Below, piece by piece: positions 1 to 8,831 of a DNA stretch of 64,000 nucleotides. The first letter of the stretch is position 1; each line of letters starts with the position of its first letter. A model generated the notes under the pieces. It saw only the letters and a program-made list of their open reading frames with translations. It made no database searches and was not told the DNA's origin. The DNA comes from Dyadobacter sp. CY343 (GTDB lineage: Bacteria > Bacteroidota > Bacteroidia > Cytophagales > Spirosomataceae): contig NZ_JAJUXK010000001.1 in NCBI RefSeq assembly GCF_021390335.1, positions 992,001 to 1,056,000 on the forward strand. Reading direction: 5' to 3'. The position numbers and the translations under genes were made by a program.

Positions 1-612
1 GCGATGAATTATGAACGGGAAATGCAGATGCAAAGGGTTCGGCTGGCAAGAGATCTGCACGACGGAATTGGTTCTGAACTCACGCACATTATTAACAGGC
101 TTGACATTCTTGCGTTCAAATCCAATCAGCAGCAGCCGCTTCTTTCACTTGGGGATTTCACGCGCGCCACAAATCAAAACCTTCGCGATACGCTTTGGAT
201 ATTAAATCAACCCCACATTACCGGGCAACAATGGTACGAACGGACGCTTTCCTGGCTGAACAAAGTCTGGGAGGACAGGGAAACTCCCCATTTACACACT
301 GACTTCAATTATTCCGAGGTATTCACACTTGGGCCGACAGTTGCCAACACGATCTTCCGCATCACGCAGGAAGCAGTTAATAACGCACTGAAATATGCCG
401 ATGCCCAGCAGGTTGTCTTTTCATTATCAGTTCAAAATGCGATGGTTGTCCTTACTATTTCCGATGACGGCAGAGGCTTTAATCCTGAGCAGGTACTGCG
501 CGGCTACGGACTTGCCAATATGCAGACAAGGACGGAGGAGTTGGGCGGTAACTTCTCGCTGATCTCTGATAATCAGGGTACTATCATTAGAGTTGAGTTG
601 CCTGTATTGTAA
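1..612 (+). CDS. Sensor histidine kinase, NarL-partner type (C-terminal part, 5' end outside window)
   Basis: This is the catalytic half of a membrane or soluble sensor kinase that should phosphorylate the NarL-type regulator encoded 66 bases downstream. The reading frame is open from the first base, so the N-terminal sensor region lies outside the window. Counting from the Met at base 4, a HisKA_3 dimerisation helix carries the phospho-acceptor His19 in LARDLHDGIGSE. The HATPase_c domain follows, with an N-box (ITQEAVNNALKYA), a G1 box (DDGRGF) and a G2 box (GYGLANM). The stop codon lies inside a long perfect palindrome at 607-644. The family call is firm; the signal sensed cannot be seen. 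Confidence 0.9.
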   Translation, partial: AMNYEREMQMQRVRLARDLHDGIGSELTHIINRLDILAFKSNQQQPLLSLGDFTRATNQNLRDTLWILNQPHITGQQWYERTLSWLNKVWEDRETPHLHTDFNYSEVFTLGPTVANTIFRITQEAVNNALKYADAQQVVFSLSVQNAMVVLTISDDGRGFNPEQVLRGYGLANMQTRTEELGGNFSLISDNQGTIIRVELPVL

Positions 613-644
613 GTAAATACGTCATTTGACGTATTTACTTACAA
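607..644. repeat. Perfect 18-bp inverted repeat between kinase and regulator
   Basis: The arms 607-624 and 627-644 are exact reverse complements separated by only TT. The left arm overlaps the kinase stop codon, and the right arm ends 34 bases before the regulator start. There is no T-tract after it, so it is not a canonical intrinsic terminator. It could be an operator for a dimeric regulator, or an RNA hairpin that sets the kinase:regulator ratio or stabilises the upstream mRNA. Confidence 0.9.
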
Positions 645-678
645 GTTCGCATGCCCGTTCTTTGTTAAAAAATCCCAC

Positions 679-1302
679 ATGGCAATCACCGTAGGTATAG
701 TTGAAGATAATCCCGACCTGGCTGCGATCCTCGCAGAAAAATTATCGCTAAGTGATGACCTCGATGTCACGTTGCAAGCCCGTAACGGGAAGGATTTATT
801 GGAAAAGCTCAGCATGCAAGCCTTGCCTGATGTGCTTTTAATGGATATTGAAATGGACGAAATGGATGGCGTAAAAGCCACCCGGGAAGTAAAGCGAATA
901 TATCCTGGGATCAGGATCATTATGCAGACCGTTTTCGATGACGATCAAAGGCTTTTTGAAGCAATTACCGCAGGCGCATCCGGCTACCTGCTCAAAGACG
1001 AAAAGCCCGCACGCCTGATCAATGCCATTACAGAAGTGCTGGAAGGAGGCTCCCCGCTTTCTCCGACAATGGCCACCAAAGCCCTGGACATGCTTCGCGG
1101 CAAAAATGATGTGAATTTACGCGAGGTAAGTTCCCTAACACCCAGAGAAGTCGAAGTGCTGGATTGCCTGCAAAAAGGCTGGCGCGTGAAGCAAATCGCC
1201 GAGAAATTATTTATCTCCGAAAAAACAGTGCGCAAGCACCTGGAACATATTTACGAAAAGCTGCAAGTGCACGACAGCAGACAGCTGATTCTTAAGAGAT
1301 AA
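679..1302 (+). CDS. NarL/FixJ-family response regulator
   Basis: This is a two-domain DNA-binding response regulator of 207 residues, the usual family length. The receiver domain (about 3-120) has the acidic pocket E9/D10, phospho-acceptor Asp56 (DVLLMDIEMD), Thr84 and Lys106 (YLLKDEKP). The C-terminal LuxR-type helix-turn-helix (about 145-205) starts at SLTPREVEVLDCL and includes ISEKTVRKHLEHIYEKL. It follows the HisKA_3 kinase on the same strand, so the two form a two-component system. The targets are not visible; the palindrome at 607-644 is one candidate site for autoregulation, as an inference. Confidence 0.95.
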   Translation: MAITVGIVEDNPDLAAILAEKLSLSDDLDVTLQARNGKDLLEKLSMQALPDVLLMDIEMDEMDGVKATREVKRIYPGIRIIMQTVFDDDQRLFEAITAGASGYLLKDEKPARLINAITEVLEGGSPLSPTMATKALDMLRGKNDVNLREVSSLTPREVEVLDCLQKGWRVKQIAEKLFISEKTVRKHLEHIYEKLQVHDSRQLILKR

Positions 1303-1305
1303 TCT

Positions 1306-1327
1306 GTACTTTTTATTCTGAAAGTAC
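1306..1327 (+). other. Short hairpin after the response regulator
   Basis: GTACTTT at 1306-1312 pairs with AAAGTAC at 1321-1327 around an 8-base loop, four bases after the stop codon. No T-run follows, so it is at best a weak terminator. I see nothing else in the stretch up to 1416. Confidence 0.25.
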
Positions 1328-1415
1328 GGCCGCACATTTGTAATCGGCATACGTTTCTGCATTCCCACGCTTTCCTGCTGTGTCTGATCATACAGACTAA
1401 GGCTGAGGAAAATTT

Positions 1416-1984
1416 TCAGTATCCTTCATTCTGCTGGATATTCTGATTTTGATTGAGCTCTTCTTCGGGGATAGGGGCGATGCGAAAAGGATGGGAGAAG
1501 GGAATGTTTACCCGAACCTGCCCGTCTTTCTTGATGATGTCACTTTTCAGTCGGTTTGGATCGTGGAAGCGATCTCCCTCAAATGCGAGTTCTTTTCGTC
1601 GCTCAAGAATAATATCGTCTAAAAGTCGTTGTCCGGATGAACTGTATTTATGGTTCGGATCCCGTTCTTCTACCAACCTGTTTAAATAATGTAGCGCCTT
1701 GTCTTCCTGATGAAGCCGAAAAGCTGCTTCTGCAATTAAGGAGATTTCGGATAATCGGATTACTTTTTTGTCGTCATAATCGCCAGTAATGCGACTGTAC
1801 TTGTTGACGACAAATGCAGGATTTTCGGCTGCTTCTCTTTTTTGAGGAATGATGAGTTTTCCGGGAACGTCAGTTTGCGTATACAGTTCAATCAACGATG
1901 CGACGGCAAGCGCATCACCGTAACCTGTTTGATGATACAAATAGCCCAGCTCATTGGTTGTAGTCCTCACGTAAATGTTTTTGA
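1416..1984 (-). pseudogene. SusD/RagB outer-membrane lipoprotein, C-terminal remnant
   Basis: This minus-strand stretch encodes the last third of a SusD-type nutrient-binding lipoprotein. Typical family segments are YHQTGYGDAL, VNKYS, VIRLSEISLIAEAAFRL, the repeated LILERRKELAFEGDRFHD-like block (ILERRKELAFEGDRFHD) and a C-terminal IPEEELNQN followed by a GY end, where intact members usually read IPQSEIDANP-like. The first 300 or so residues, including signal peptide and lipobox, are absent. Upstream sequence is not SusD but the end of a SusC gene, so a deletion joined the two genes at about 1960-1990. There is no plausible start codon or function. Confidence 0.85.
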
Positions 1985-2430
1985 ATAAAAACCTCGAAGT
2001 TCGTTGTGCTGTTGAGATTGGTTTCGGGATTGTACGGGAGCTTTTGATCCCGTACCCAAGTGAGCACATTAGATCCTCTCAGATATACGCTGGAGTTCTG
2101 CAAACCTGTAACCGTCAGTAATTTTTTAGGTATCTAATAAGCCAAAGCCACATTGCGGAGCCGTAAATAATCGCCACGATAAAGGAAGCGGCTCGATACT
2201 GCATTGGAAGCATTCGCCCCACCGTAAACAAACTTTGGCACGTCAGTAACATCTCCCGGCTTCTGCCATCTCTCCAGTTGTGCTGCCACCACATTGAAGT
2301 TGGCATGGTATCCATCACTTTGCGTGAAATTCGCCCATGTATCCCTTACCATATAACCGTAGGTGCAATAGAACTGAAAATCCAGACTGAGGCCTTTATA
2401 GCGAAAAGCAGATCCGAGCTGCTGAAGCAA
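1985..2430 (-). pseudogene. SusC/RagA TonB-dependent receptor, C-terminal remnant with in-frame TAG
   Basis: Read on the minus strand from about 2425, this gives the end of a SusC barrel: LGSAFRYKGLSLDFQFY, RDTWANFTQSDGYHANFN, SRFLYRGDYLRLRNVALAY. A TAG stop then interrupts the frame (bases 2131-2133), after which homology continues in the same frame with IPKKLLTVTGLQNSSVYLRG and SNVLTWVRDQKLPYNPETN. The stop is probably a CAG-to-TAG change. The frame ends in the deletion that fuses it to the susD remnant. The roughly 850 N-terminal residues of a normal SusC, including plug and signal peptide, are missing. Together with the susD remnant this is a dead nutrient-uptake locus. Confidence 0.85.
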
Positions 2431-2438
2431 CAGTAATT

Positions 2439-2459
2439 ATTAATATTTTTAATATTAAT
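2439..2459. repeat. AT-only palindrome at the edge of the susC remnant
   Basis: ATTAATATT (2439-2447) and AATATTAAT (2451-2459) are exact reverse complements around TTT. It lies about 10 bases beyond the last recognisable susC codon, so it marks the deletion boundary or belongs to the sequence that replaced susC. Confidence 0.7.
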
Positions 2460-2472
2460 GCTCATATTTGTT

Positions 2473-2514
2473 GGCCAGAAATAATCATCGCATAGATTAT
2501 TGTCTGGCCTTTTT
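2473..2514 (+). terminator. Intrinsic terminator, plus-strand orientation, no visible plus-strand gene in front
   Basis: The stem is GGCCAGA-AATAATC (2473-2486) against GATTATT-G-TCTGGCC (2495-2509) with one bulged base, followed by TTTTT at 2510-2514. It points rightward, but the sequence to its left is leftward-reading susCD debris. It may terminate the distant NarL regulator transcript, or be left over from a deleted gene or antisense RNA. It insulates the LytTR operon starting at 2559. Confidence 0.75.
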
Positions 2515-2558
2515 GCATTCTTTGATTCTGCACAACGTTTCGAAAAATATAGCTCTTG

Positions 2559-3410
2559 ATGAATTCAAATACAACAAGAAAAATCAGTTGTTTGATCATT
2601 GATGACGAAGAACCTGCTCATGAAGTGCTCAAATTCCTGATTGCAAAAATTCCCTGGCTGGTTTGTGTAGGGAGCTGTTACAATGCGGTCGAGGCGCTGG
2701 AATTTATTCCCGACAGCAAGCCGGATATCCTTTTCCTGGACGTCAATATGCCCGAACTGACGGGCCTGGATTTGTTGAGTATTGTGAAGGCGCCCAATTC
2801 GCATGTGATCATGACCACTGCTTATCCTCAGTATGCAGTGGATGGATTTACCTTTGATGTTACCGCTTTTCTATTGAAACCCATCGGCTTCGATCGTTTT
2901 CTGAAAGCTGTTAGCAAAGTACGACGTCTGATTACCGGTAATAATTTGCCCGAAGAAAAGACGCTTGCAACAGCCGGAGATGAAATGTCCGGATCACAGC
3001 CGGTGCAGGCCGATCAGACCGCGGCAGCTAAGCCCACAATACAGCCGATCAACGATTGGCGGGACGAAAATGCAGTCCAGGAAGAGTATATGTGGATCCG
3101 GGCTGACAGGAAAATGTATTGCGTCTGGTTCAAAGACATTTATTTTATCGAAGGGCTCAAAGATTACGTGAAAGTCCACTATTCCAACGGCGTGCTGGTT
3201 ACGCTGGCTTCCATGGCCACGATGATGAACCGCCTGCCCTCACCTCCATTTGTTAGGACACACCGGTCCTACATTGTCAACCGGAACAGCATTAAGGTGA
3301 TCGAGGGGAATATGATTACGATGCTGAATGGAATGAAAGTCTCGATTGCCGTATCGCCGACAAGGGATGAGGTTTTCAGGCAGTTGACGGAAAAAACGCA
3401 GCGTGAATGA
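2559..3410 (+). CDS. LytTR-family response regulator
   Basis: This regulator has an N-terminal receiver domain (about 8-128) with the acidic DDEE motif and phospho-acceptor Asp61 (ILFLDVNMPELTG), then a linker and a C-terminal LytTR DNA-binding domain (about 180-280) including FIEGLKDYVKVHY and FVRTHRSYIVNRN. LytTR proteins bind pairs of short direct repeats spaced by two helical turns. I chose the ATG at 2559 over the TTG one codon earlier. The stop overlaps the start of the next gene in an ATGA arrangement, so regulator and kinase are translationally coupled. A matching repeat pair lies at 4593-4626, just downstream of the operon. Confidence 0.95.
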   Translation: MNSNTTRKISCLIIDDEEPAHEVLKFLIAKIPWLVCVGSCYNAVEALEFIPDSKPDILFLDVNMPELTGLDLLSIVKAPNSHVIMTTAYPQYAVDGFTFDVTAFLLKPIGFDRFLKAVSKVRRLITGNNLPEEKTLATAGDEMSGSQPVQADQTAAAKPTIQPINDWRDENAVQEEYMWIRADRKMYCVWFKDIYFIEGLKDYVKVHYSNGVLVTLASMATMMNRLPSPPFVRTHRSYIVNRNSIKVIEGNMITMLNGMKVSIAVSPTRDEVFRQLTEKTQRE

Positions 3411-4552
3411 ACAGCATTAATCAGGATAAGTCATTTTTCTACAGTCTATTTTTCCCTCGCTCGACCAGGCTGAGGGTTTTTTACCATATCAGCTTTTGGA
3501 TTCTGTTTATTTTGCTGCACAACGCTTACGCTATTCCAACTTTGGCGTCGAAAGCAGGTGATCCGAGAGTTAGCCTGGCCAGCTTTCTGTATTTCTTCAA
3601 GATGATTCCCGAGTATTATGTGTGCGTAGGGCTTTACAGTTTTCTGAGTAAGCATCTTAAAGGGTTATTCCTTGGATTTACTTTACTGGTCATCGTTATT
3701 GTAATCACACATTTTTTTTCCCTTTTTATCTTTCTCCTGATAGATAATCTCTTGGGTTTGCAACACATGCCTGTCAGGTTTCAGTTAGTAGCAGGTTTGT
3801 ATATGGATCCTTTCGATCCGCGAAGTCTTAATTCCTGGCTTGTATTTCTATATGACATATCTGAAATAGAGTTGCTGTTATTGCCTGCTGCATTCAAGGT
3901 TGCCAAATATGCCGTGAAAGAGAGTACACTACGACAGAAGCTCCAGAATGAAGCTTTGAGTATGGAGTTAAGGGTTTTGAAGACCCAGATAAACCCCCAT
4001 TTTGTGTTCAACGTCTTGAATGCTGCCTATGCAAAAATCCTTCCCATTTCGGAGGAGGCAGGAGCGTATTTGCAAAAAGCATCCGAGATAATGCGTTTTG
4101 CATTGTATGAAACCAACGATGAATTTATCAAACTAGAAAAGGAGATTTCCTATCTGAGCCAATATGTTGAACTGGAGTCCATCCGGAGTAACAAGCGGTG
4201 CAAGATCACCTTCCGGCAGGAGGGCGACATTAGTGAGAAGCACATGATCCCAACCCTCCTGCTGATAACGCTCGTTGAAAATGCTTTCAAACATGGTGTT
4301 CATGCGACCCGGCACAACTCGCATGTGGACATACGGATATCGGTTGACAGCGATTCGCTCGAATTTGAGATCGCCAACAGTGTTCCCAATCAGCCTGCGA
4401 TGAGGGACAGGCGCTCCGAAAAGACAGGCGGGATCGGGTTAGTCAATCTGGAAAAGCGGATGAAAATTTACTATCCTGGCAAACATCAGCTGATCATAAC
4501 CGAGCAGGACGGTGAGTTTAAAGTGCTGATCAGATTGCCATTGAACGGATAA
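3407..4552 (+). CDS. LytS-type membrane histidine kinase (His_kinase family)
   Basis: This is the sensor kinase partner of the LytTR regulator. The N-terminal half (about 20-165) has four strongly hydrophobic segments and no large periplasmic domain. The His_kinase core follows, with phospho-acceptor His198 in LKTQINPHFVFNVLNAA, then an ATPase domain with the N-box LVENAFKHGVHA and the glycine box GIGLVNLEKRM. The length of 381 residues is normal for the Bacteroidota members of this family. It overlaps the regulator by four bases. The ligand is unknown; kinases with only membrane helices often sense membrane state or small molecules. Confidence 0.93.
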   Translation: MNSINQDKSFFYSLFFPRSTRLRVFYHISFWILFILLHNAYAIPTLASKAGDPRVSLASFLYFFKMIPEYYVCVGLYSFLSKHLKGLFLGFTLLVIVIVITHFFSLFIFLLIDNLLGLQHMPVRFQLVAGLYMDPFDPRSLNSWLVFLYDISEIELLLLPAAFKVAKYAVKESTLRQKLQNEALSMELRVLKTQINPHFVFNVLNAAYAKILPISEEAGAYLQKASEIMRFALYETNDEFIKLEKEISYLSQYVELESIRSNKRCKITFRQEGDISEKHMIPTLLLITLVENAFKHGVHATRHNSHVDIRISVDSDSLEFEIANSVPNQPAMRDRRSEKTGGIGLVNLEKRMKIYYPGKHQLIITEQDGEFKVLIRLPLNG

Positions 4553-4592
4553 TCTTGTACGGGCAGTAACGTCAGTTTCGCTACCTATTTTC

Positions 4593-4626
4593 TCGACGAA
4601 AACGGTTTTCCTATCGACGAAACCGG
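4593..4626. promoter_or_regulatory. Candidate LytTR operator: two direct repeats 21 bp apart
   Basis: TCGACGAAAACGG (4593-4605) and TCGACGAAACCGG (4614-4626) match at 12 of 13 positions, with a 21-bp period. LytTR regulators characteristically bind two direct repeats with that period. On the reverse strand the repeats read CCGTTTTCG and CCGGTTTCG, close to the C-GTT core of known sites. The pair lies 41 bp after the LytTR/LytS operon and 122 bp before the outer-membrane barrel gene at 4748, so that gene is the likely target. Confidence 0.55.
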
Positions 4627-4747
4627 ATGTATTCTTCTGTCTGATTTTTCGCCTGATTGGTATAAGAAAATTTCAAATCGCTAACTATTGAGTCTCTTTT
4701 GTGTTCACGCATAAGCGCAAATGATGATATCATAAAATTTTGTTGGC

Positions 4748-7135
4748 ATGAAAACGAACTTATCCTTATTGATCATTTTGATTTGTGCTGCTTCAACGGC
4801 AATGTCTCAGTCCCGGATCAAGGGCAAAATTGTAGAGAAAGGGGATCAGGGAGCTGCGTATGCAACAATCGCGTTAATAGCCGCAGGTGATTCAAGTGTG
4901 GTGAAAGGGGCGGTTTCTGATGAAGCGGGTATTTTCGAGATCGATAACGTCGCTAATGGGAATTATCTGGTCAATGTGCAATATGTAGGTTATAAAAAGA
5001 AATGGTCGCCGCCGGTTGTGTTAAGTGATTCCATCAACAGCGTGGACCTTGGGAATCTGGTGCTGGAAGAAAACGTCGAAAGTCTTGCCGAAGTTACCGT
5101 CACAGGTCAGCGGAGCCTGGTGGAGCAAAAGGGTGACCGGATGATCCTGAATGTTGAAAAGAGTGTGATCGCCAAGGGAAATAAAGTAACTGATTTACTC
5201 AAATATGCGCCGCTCGTTCGTGTGACCAATGAAGGCATTAAGGTGGGTAACAAGGGAAGCGTTCTGATTCTGGTTGACGGCCGCCAGACAGGGCAGGGCG
5301 CACTGGCCAGTTTTCTGCAAAATTTTTCGGCAGAAGATATTCTCAAAATAGAAGTGCTGACCAATCCTCCCGCCAAATATGACGCCAGCTTCGGGGCCGT
5401 AATTGACATTATCACTAAAAAAAGCCTGGAAGTAGGACTCAACGGCAGGATTGCCGTGAACTATTCGCAGGGCGAGTACGGCAGGTTTACACCCGACGGC
5501 TCCCTCAATTTCAGGACACGCAAATGGAACCTGTTTACCAGCGCCAGCGGAGCGATCAGCGATTATTACAATGATCAGTTTCTCGAACGTCAGTTCCCGG
5601 GCAGCTCTTTGGGAAATAAGGTCAATAGCCTCGATCAGAACAAGAGCATTTCTTCTTTCAACGGAATTGATTTTACACCGAACTCAAAACATGCACTGGG
5701 ATTGCGCCTGAACGGCTCATGGTCAGGCAAGGACGGTGAAAACAAAACCAAAACCAGTTTCAGGGGCCCGTTGTCGGTGGTTGATTCGTTGTTACAGGTA
5801 ACCAATAGAAGTAATGATAACGGACAAACTTATGATGTAAATTTTTACTATACCGGAAAACTCGATAGCACTGGTAAAGAGCTTTCAGTCAATGTAACCC
5901 AAAGCTTTTTCAACAAATCATCGGTTCAAAACCTGACCTACCAGCGCCAGAATCCGGGAGAGATGCCAATTGGAGTACCTTCAAGAGTACGTATCACCAA
6001 TCCAAACGATCAGAAAAGCTTCATCGCCCAAACTGATCTGAATATTCCTTTCAAAAAAGGGAAATGGGGCGCAGGGCTCAAATATATCTCGATAGGGAAT
6101 GATAACGAGTTGCGTCAGGAAAATTATGACGAAGGCTTGTATGTACTGGATACTGCTTTCAGCAATGCAGGGGTTTACCGGGAAAACACTTATGCAGGCT
6201 ACGCAAATTACAGCAATGCGTTAGGGAACGATTGGTCGCTGCAAGCCGGGTTACGACTGGAACACACCAGCCAGGAATTGACGAGTGCCGGTTTGAGCAG
6301 AGCGTACACCGGATTATTCCCCAGCATGAACCTGAGCAAAGGTTTCAAGAACGAATCGAATTTCAGTATCTCATACAGCAGGAAAATAGCCCGGCCGAGC
6401 TTGTATAGCCTTGTGCCATTTCGTACGGTTGTTGATCCTTACTCGATCGTGGAAGGTAACCCGTTGCTGAAACCTTCCTTTGCCAACACCGCCGATGTCT
6501 ATTATACGTTCGGTAATATTTCGCTGTTTGCCAACTACACCCATACCAAAAATATGATCTCGGATGTACTGTTTGCCGACCCGGAGACCAAAATCTACAT
6601 TCAGACAATGGGTAACCTGAGCAGTGTCAATGATGCGTATGCAGGGATTAGCTGGGGGCAGGATATTACCAAATGGTGGAAAACGAATACCACATTCACT
6701 GTCTCAGGGACCCAGACGAAATCGCGCATCGCCGACGTGCCGGGTGTGAAATTAAACGGTTATGGTGTTGTTGTGAACAGTACCAACATTTTCAACCTGG
6801 CAAGGGGCTACAAGGCCGAACTATTTTTGAATTACAATTCTCCCAACCGTTACACGATTTGGAAGACCCGGTCCCTGTATTGGGCTTCATTGAGCGTCAA
6901 TAAGGAAATATCTAAATCTCTCAACATCCGCGTTGCCTTTGAAGATATTTTCCGCACGCAGGTTAATCGGATCCATGTTGCTTATGGGCCGGTGGATATC
7001 CGTAGCAGGCTATACTCGGATACGCAACGTGTACGGGTGTCCGTTTCCTACAATTTCGGAAAGAAAACCGTGAAAGGGTCGAAATATAGGAGCCTTGGCA
7101 ATGAGGCTGAGAAAAACCGCATGGGAGGCAGATAG
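4748..7135 (+). CDS. Outer-membrane beta-barrel receptor (CarboxypepD_reg-like + TonB-dependent receptor barrel, OMP_b-brl_3 type)
   Basis: This 795-residue protein has a signal peptide (MKTNLSLLIILICAASTAMS), an N-terminal carboxypeptidase-regulatory-like fold (about 22-105, with the motif GNYLVNVQYVGYKKK), a plug-like segment (about 110-230, LVDGRQTGQGALASFL and IEVLTNPPAKYDASFGAVIDI) and a long beta-barrel ending in an aromatic strand (VRVSVSYNFGKK). This is the layout of the OMP_b-brl_3 group of TonB-dependent outer-membrane proteins. The substrate is unknown. A LytTR-type repeat upstream suggests control by the adjacent two-component system. The C-terminal tail after the last strand is basic and unusually long for the family. 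Confidence 0.88.
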   Translation: MKTNLSLLIILICAASTAMSQSRIKGKIVEKGDQGAAYATIALIAAGDSSVVKGAVSDEAGIFEIDNVANGNYLVNVQYVGYKKKWSPPVVLSDSINSVDLGNLVLEENVESLAEVTVTGQRSLVEQKGDRMILNVEKSVIAKGNKVTDLLKYAPLVRVTNEGIKVGNKGSVLILVDGRQTGQGALASFLQNFSAEDILKIEVLTNPPAKYDASFGAVIDIITKKSLEVGLNGRIAVNYSQGEYGRFTPDGSLNFRTRKWNLFTSASGAISDYYNDQFLERQFPGSSLGNKVNSLDQNKSISSFNGIDFTPNSKHALGLRLNGSWSGKDGENKTKTSFRGPLSVVDSLLQVTNRSNDNGQTYDVNFYYTGKLDSTGKELSVNVTQSFFNKSSVQNLTYQRQNPGEMPIGVPSRVRITNPNDQKSFIAQTDLNIPFKKGKWGAGLKYISIGNDNELRQENYDEGLYVLDTAFSNAGVYRENTYAGYANYSNALGNDWSLQAGLRLEHTSQELTSAGLSRAYTGLFPSMNLSKGFKNESNFSISYSRKIARPSLYSLVPFRTVVDPYSIVEGNPLLKPSFANTADVYYTFGNISLFANYTHTKNMISDVLFADPETKIYIQTMGNLSSVNDAYAGISWGQDITKWWKTNTTFTVSGTQTKSRIADVPGVKLNGYGVVVNSTNIFNLARGYKAELFLNYNSPNRYTIWKTRSLYWASLSVNKEISKSLNIRVAFEDIFRTQVNRIHVAYGPVDIRSRLYSDTQRVRVSVSYNFGKKTVKGSKYRSLGNEAEKNRMGGR

Positions 7136-7270
7136 GGGGCCAGATTTTTCCTCCCTTATGAATTCGAAAAAATTATGGGCCAGAAAATTTAATATGCTCA
7201 GGATCATGTAATACTTGACAAACTGGAAAGTCAAAACAGTAAGGAACAGTTGAGAGAGGCGTATATTGAT

Positions 7271-8341
7271 TTATGAATCAAAGCTTTTGCGTTGCCTTAA
7301 TGCAAAATTGACCATCAGGATCAATACCGGCACCTCGATCAAAGGTCCGATTACGGCTGCAAATGCTGCTCCGGAATCTATGCCAAACACAGCAATAGCA
7401 ACTGCAATACCGAGTTCAAAATTGTTTCCTGCCGCAGTGAATGCAAGTGATGTCGATTTTGAATAATCCGCACCCGCCCGTTTGGAAAGATAGAATGCAG
7501 AAAAAAACATGATCGCAAAATAGAGCGTGAGCGGTATCGCAATACGCAACACATCGAAAGGAATCGTTACGATCAACTGACCTTTTAGACTAAACATTAC
7601 CACTATCGTAAACAGCAAAGCGAGCAGGGTTATGGGGCTGAGCGCCGGAAGGAATTTCTTTTCGTACCAATCTTTACCAAATAGTCGGGTGAAAACAATT
7701 CGCGAGATAATTCCAGCCAGGAACGGAATACCCAGATAGATAAATACACTGTGCGCAACTTGGCCGATGGTAATATCTACATCAAATCCTCGGAGTCCGA
7801 ACAGTGGCGGCAACAGTGTTACAAAAACATAGGCATACACCGAGTAAAAAAGTACCTGAAAAATACTATTGAACGCAACCAACCCGGCCGCGTACACCCG
7901 GTCACCGCCCGCCAGATCATTCCACACGATCACCATCGCAATGCACCGTGCAATGCCGATCATGATCAATCCGGTCATATATTCCGGTTTGTCGGGAAGG
8001 AAAATCACCGCCAATCCAAACATAAGCAGCGGCCCCACTATCCAATTTTGTAGCAGTGACAAGCCAAGGATGCGGCCGTTTTTGAATACTTGCGGAAGCT
8101 CCGAATAGCGCACTTTTGCAAGCGGCGGGTACATCATTAAGATCAAACCAATGGCGAGCGGCACATTGACACTTTGTGCACCTGTCGAACCGGAATTGAA
8201 CTGATTGATAAAATCGGGTGCGCCCGGGAAAAAATACCCGATGGACACACCCAAAAGCATTGCCAGGAATATCCACAGCGTTAAATATCGATCGAGAAAC
8301 GAAAGGCGCTTTTCTTGCATGAGATGTTTATTATTAGTCAT
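7271..8341 (-). CDS. acr3: Arsenite efflux permease, ACR3 family
   Basis: This inner-membrane permease exports As(III) using the proton-motive force and is the last gene of the ars operon. It has about ten hydrophobic segments over 356 residues, the usual length. The catalytic Cys133 lies in the family motif [16 protein letters not shown], and a conserved Glu lies in [14 protein letters not shown]. Its start overlaps the end of the acetyltransferase gene by 8 bases, indicating coupled translation. Members are often annotated arsB, but this is the ACR3 type (BASS superfamily), not the E. coli ArsB fold. Confidence 0.95.
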   Translation of the reverse strand: MTNNKHLMQEKRLSFLDRYLTLWIFLAMLLGVSIGYFFPGAPDFINQFNSGSTGAQSVNVPLAIGLILMMYPPLAKVRYSELPQVFKNGRILGLSLLQNWIVGPLLMFGLAVIFLPDKPEYMTGLIMIGIARCIAMVIVWNDLAGGDRVYAAGLVAFNSIFQVLFYSVYAYVFVTLLPPLFGLRGFDVDITIGQVAHSVFIYLGIPFLAGIISRIVFTRLFGKDWYEKKFLPALSPITLLALLFTIVVMFSLKGQLIVTIPFDVLRIAIPLTLYFAIMFFSAFYLSKRAGADYSKSTSLAFTAAGNNFELGIAVAIAVFGIDSGAAFAAVIGPLIEVPVLILMVNFALRQRKSFDS

Positions 8342-8831
8342 TCCCGACTATCGGGCTGCGACGTTCCAGGAACACAACGTCGCGCCAAACTCCCTGATGC
8401 TTACCCAGTTTCTCCCGGTAACCGACCTGTCGGAAGCCCTGCCGTTCGTGTAAGGTAATACTTGCTTTGTTTTCAGGGAAAGTCTGCGCCTGCAAGGTCC
8501 AGAAACCAAGCTTTTCACTTAGAGGGATAAGTGCCGACAAAAGTGCCTGCCCGACGCCGCGCCCGTGGTGTTGAGGGTGAACGTAAACGCTCGTTTCGGC
8601 GACCCCACCATATACACAGCGGCTTGAAACGGCTGACAGCATTGCCCAGCCAATCACCTGCCCGTTATCTTCGGCCACGAGCTGCGGGTCTGCGAGAAAT
8701 TTACCTTTTAATGCTTCCGTATCCGGTGCTTGCGTTTCATAAGTTGCATTGCCTGTATCTATTCCCAGCTGATAAATCTCCTTGACTGCCGGCCAGTCCG
8801 AGGCGATTAGGGTGCGGATCGTGCAGGCCAT
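8334..8831 (-). CDS. arsN: GNAT N-acetyltransferase, ArsN1-like
   Basis: This is a 165-residue GNAT enzyme of the phosphinothricin/arsinothricin acetyltransferase branch. The N-terminus ([17 protein letters not shown]) and acidic/aromatic [10 protein letters not shown] segment are typical. The acetyl-CoA loop is [14 protein letters not shown]. In ars operons such genes (arsN1) acetylate organoarsenicals such as arsinothricin; this is inferred from family and context. It shares one base with the end of arsC (TGATG junction) and overlaps acr3 by 8 bases, so the three genes are tightly coupled. Substrate assignment is less sure than the fold. Confidence 0.85.
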   Translation of the reverse strand: MACTIRTLIASDWPAVKEIYQLGIDTGNATYETQAPDTEALKGKFLADPQLVAEDNGQVIGWAMLSAVSSRCVYGGVAETSVYVHPQHHGRGVGQALLSALIPLSEKLGFWTLQAQTFPENKASITLHERQGFRQVGYREKLGKHQGVWRDVVFLERRSPIVGND

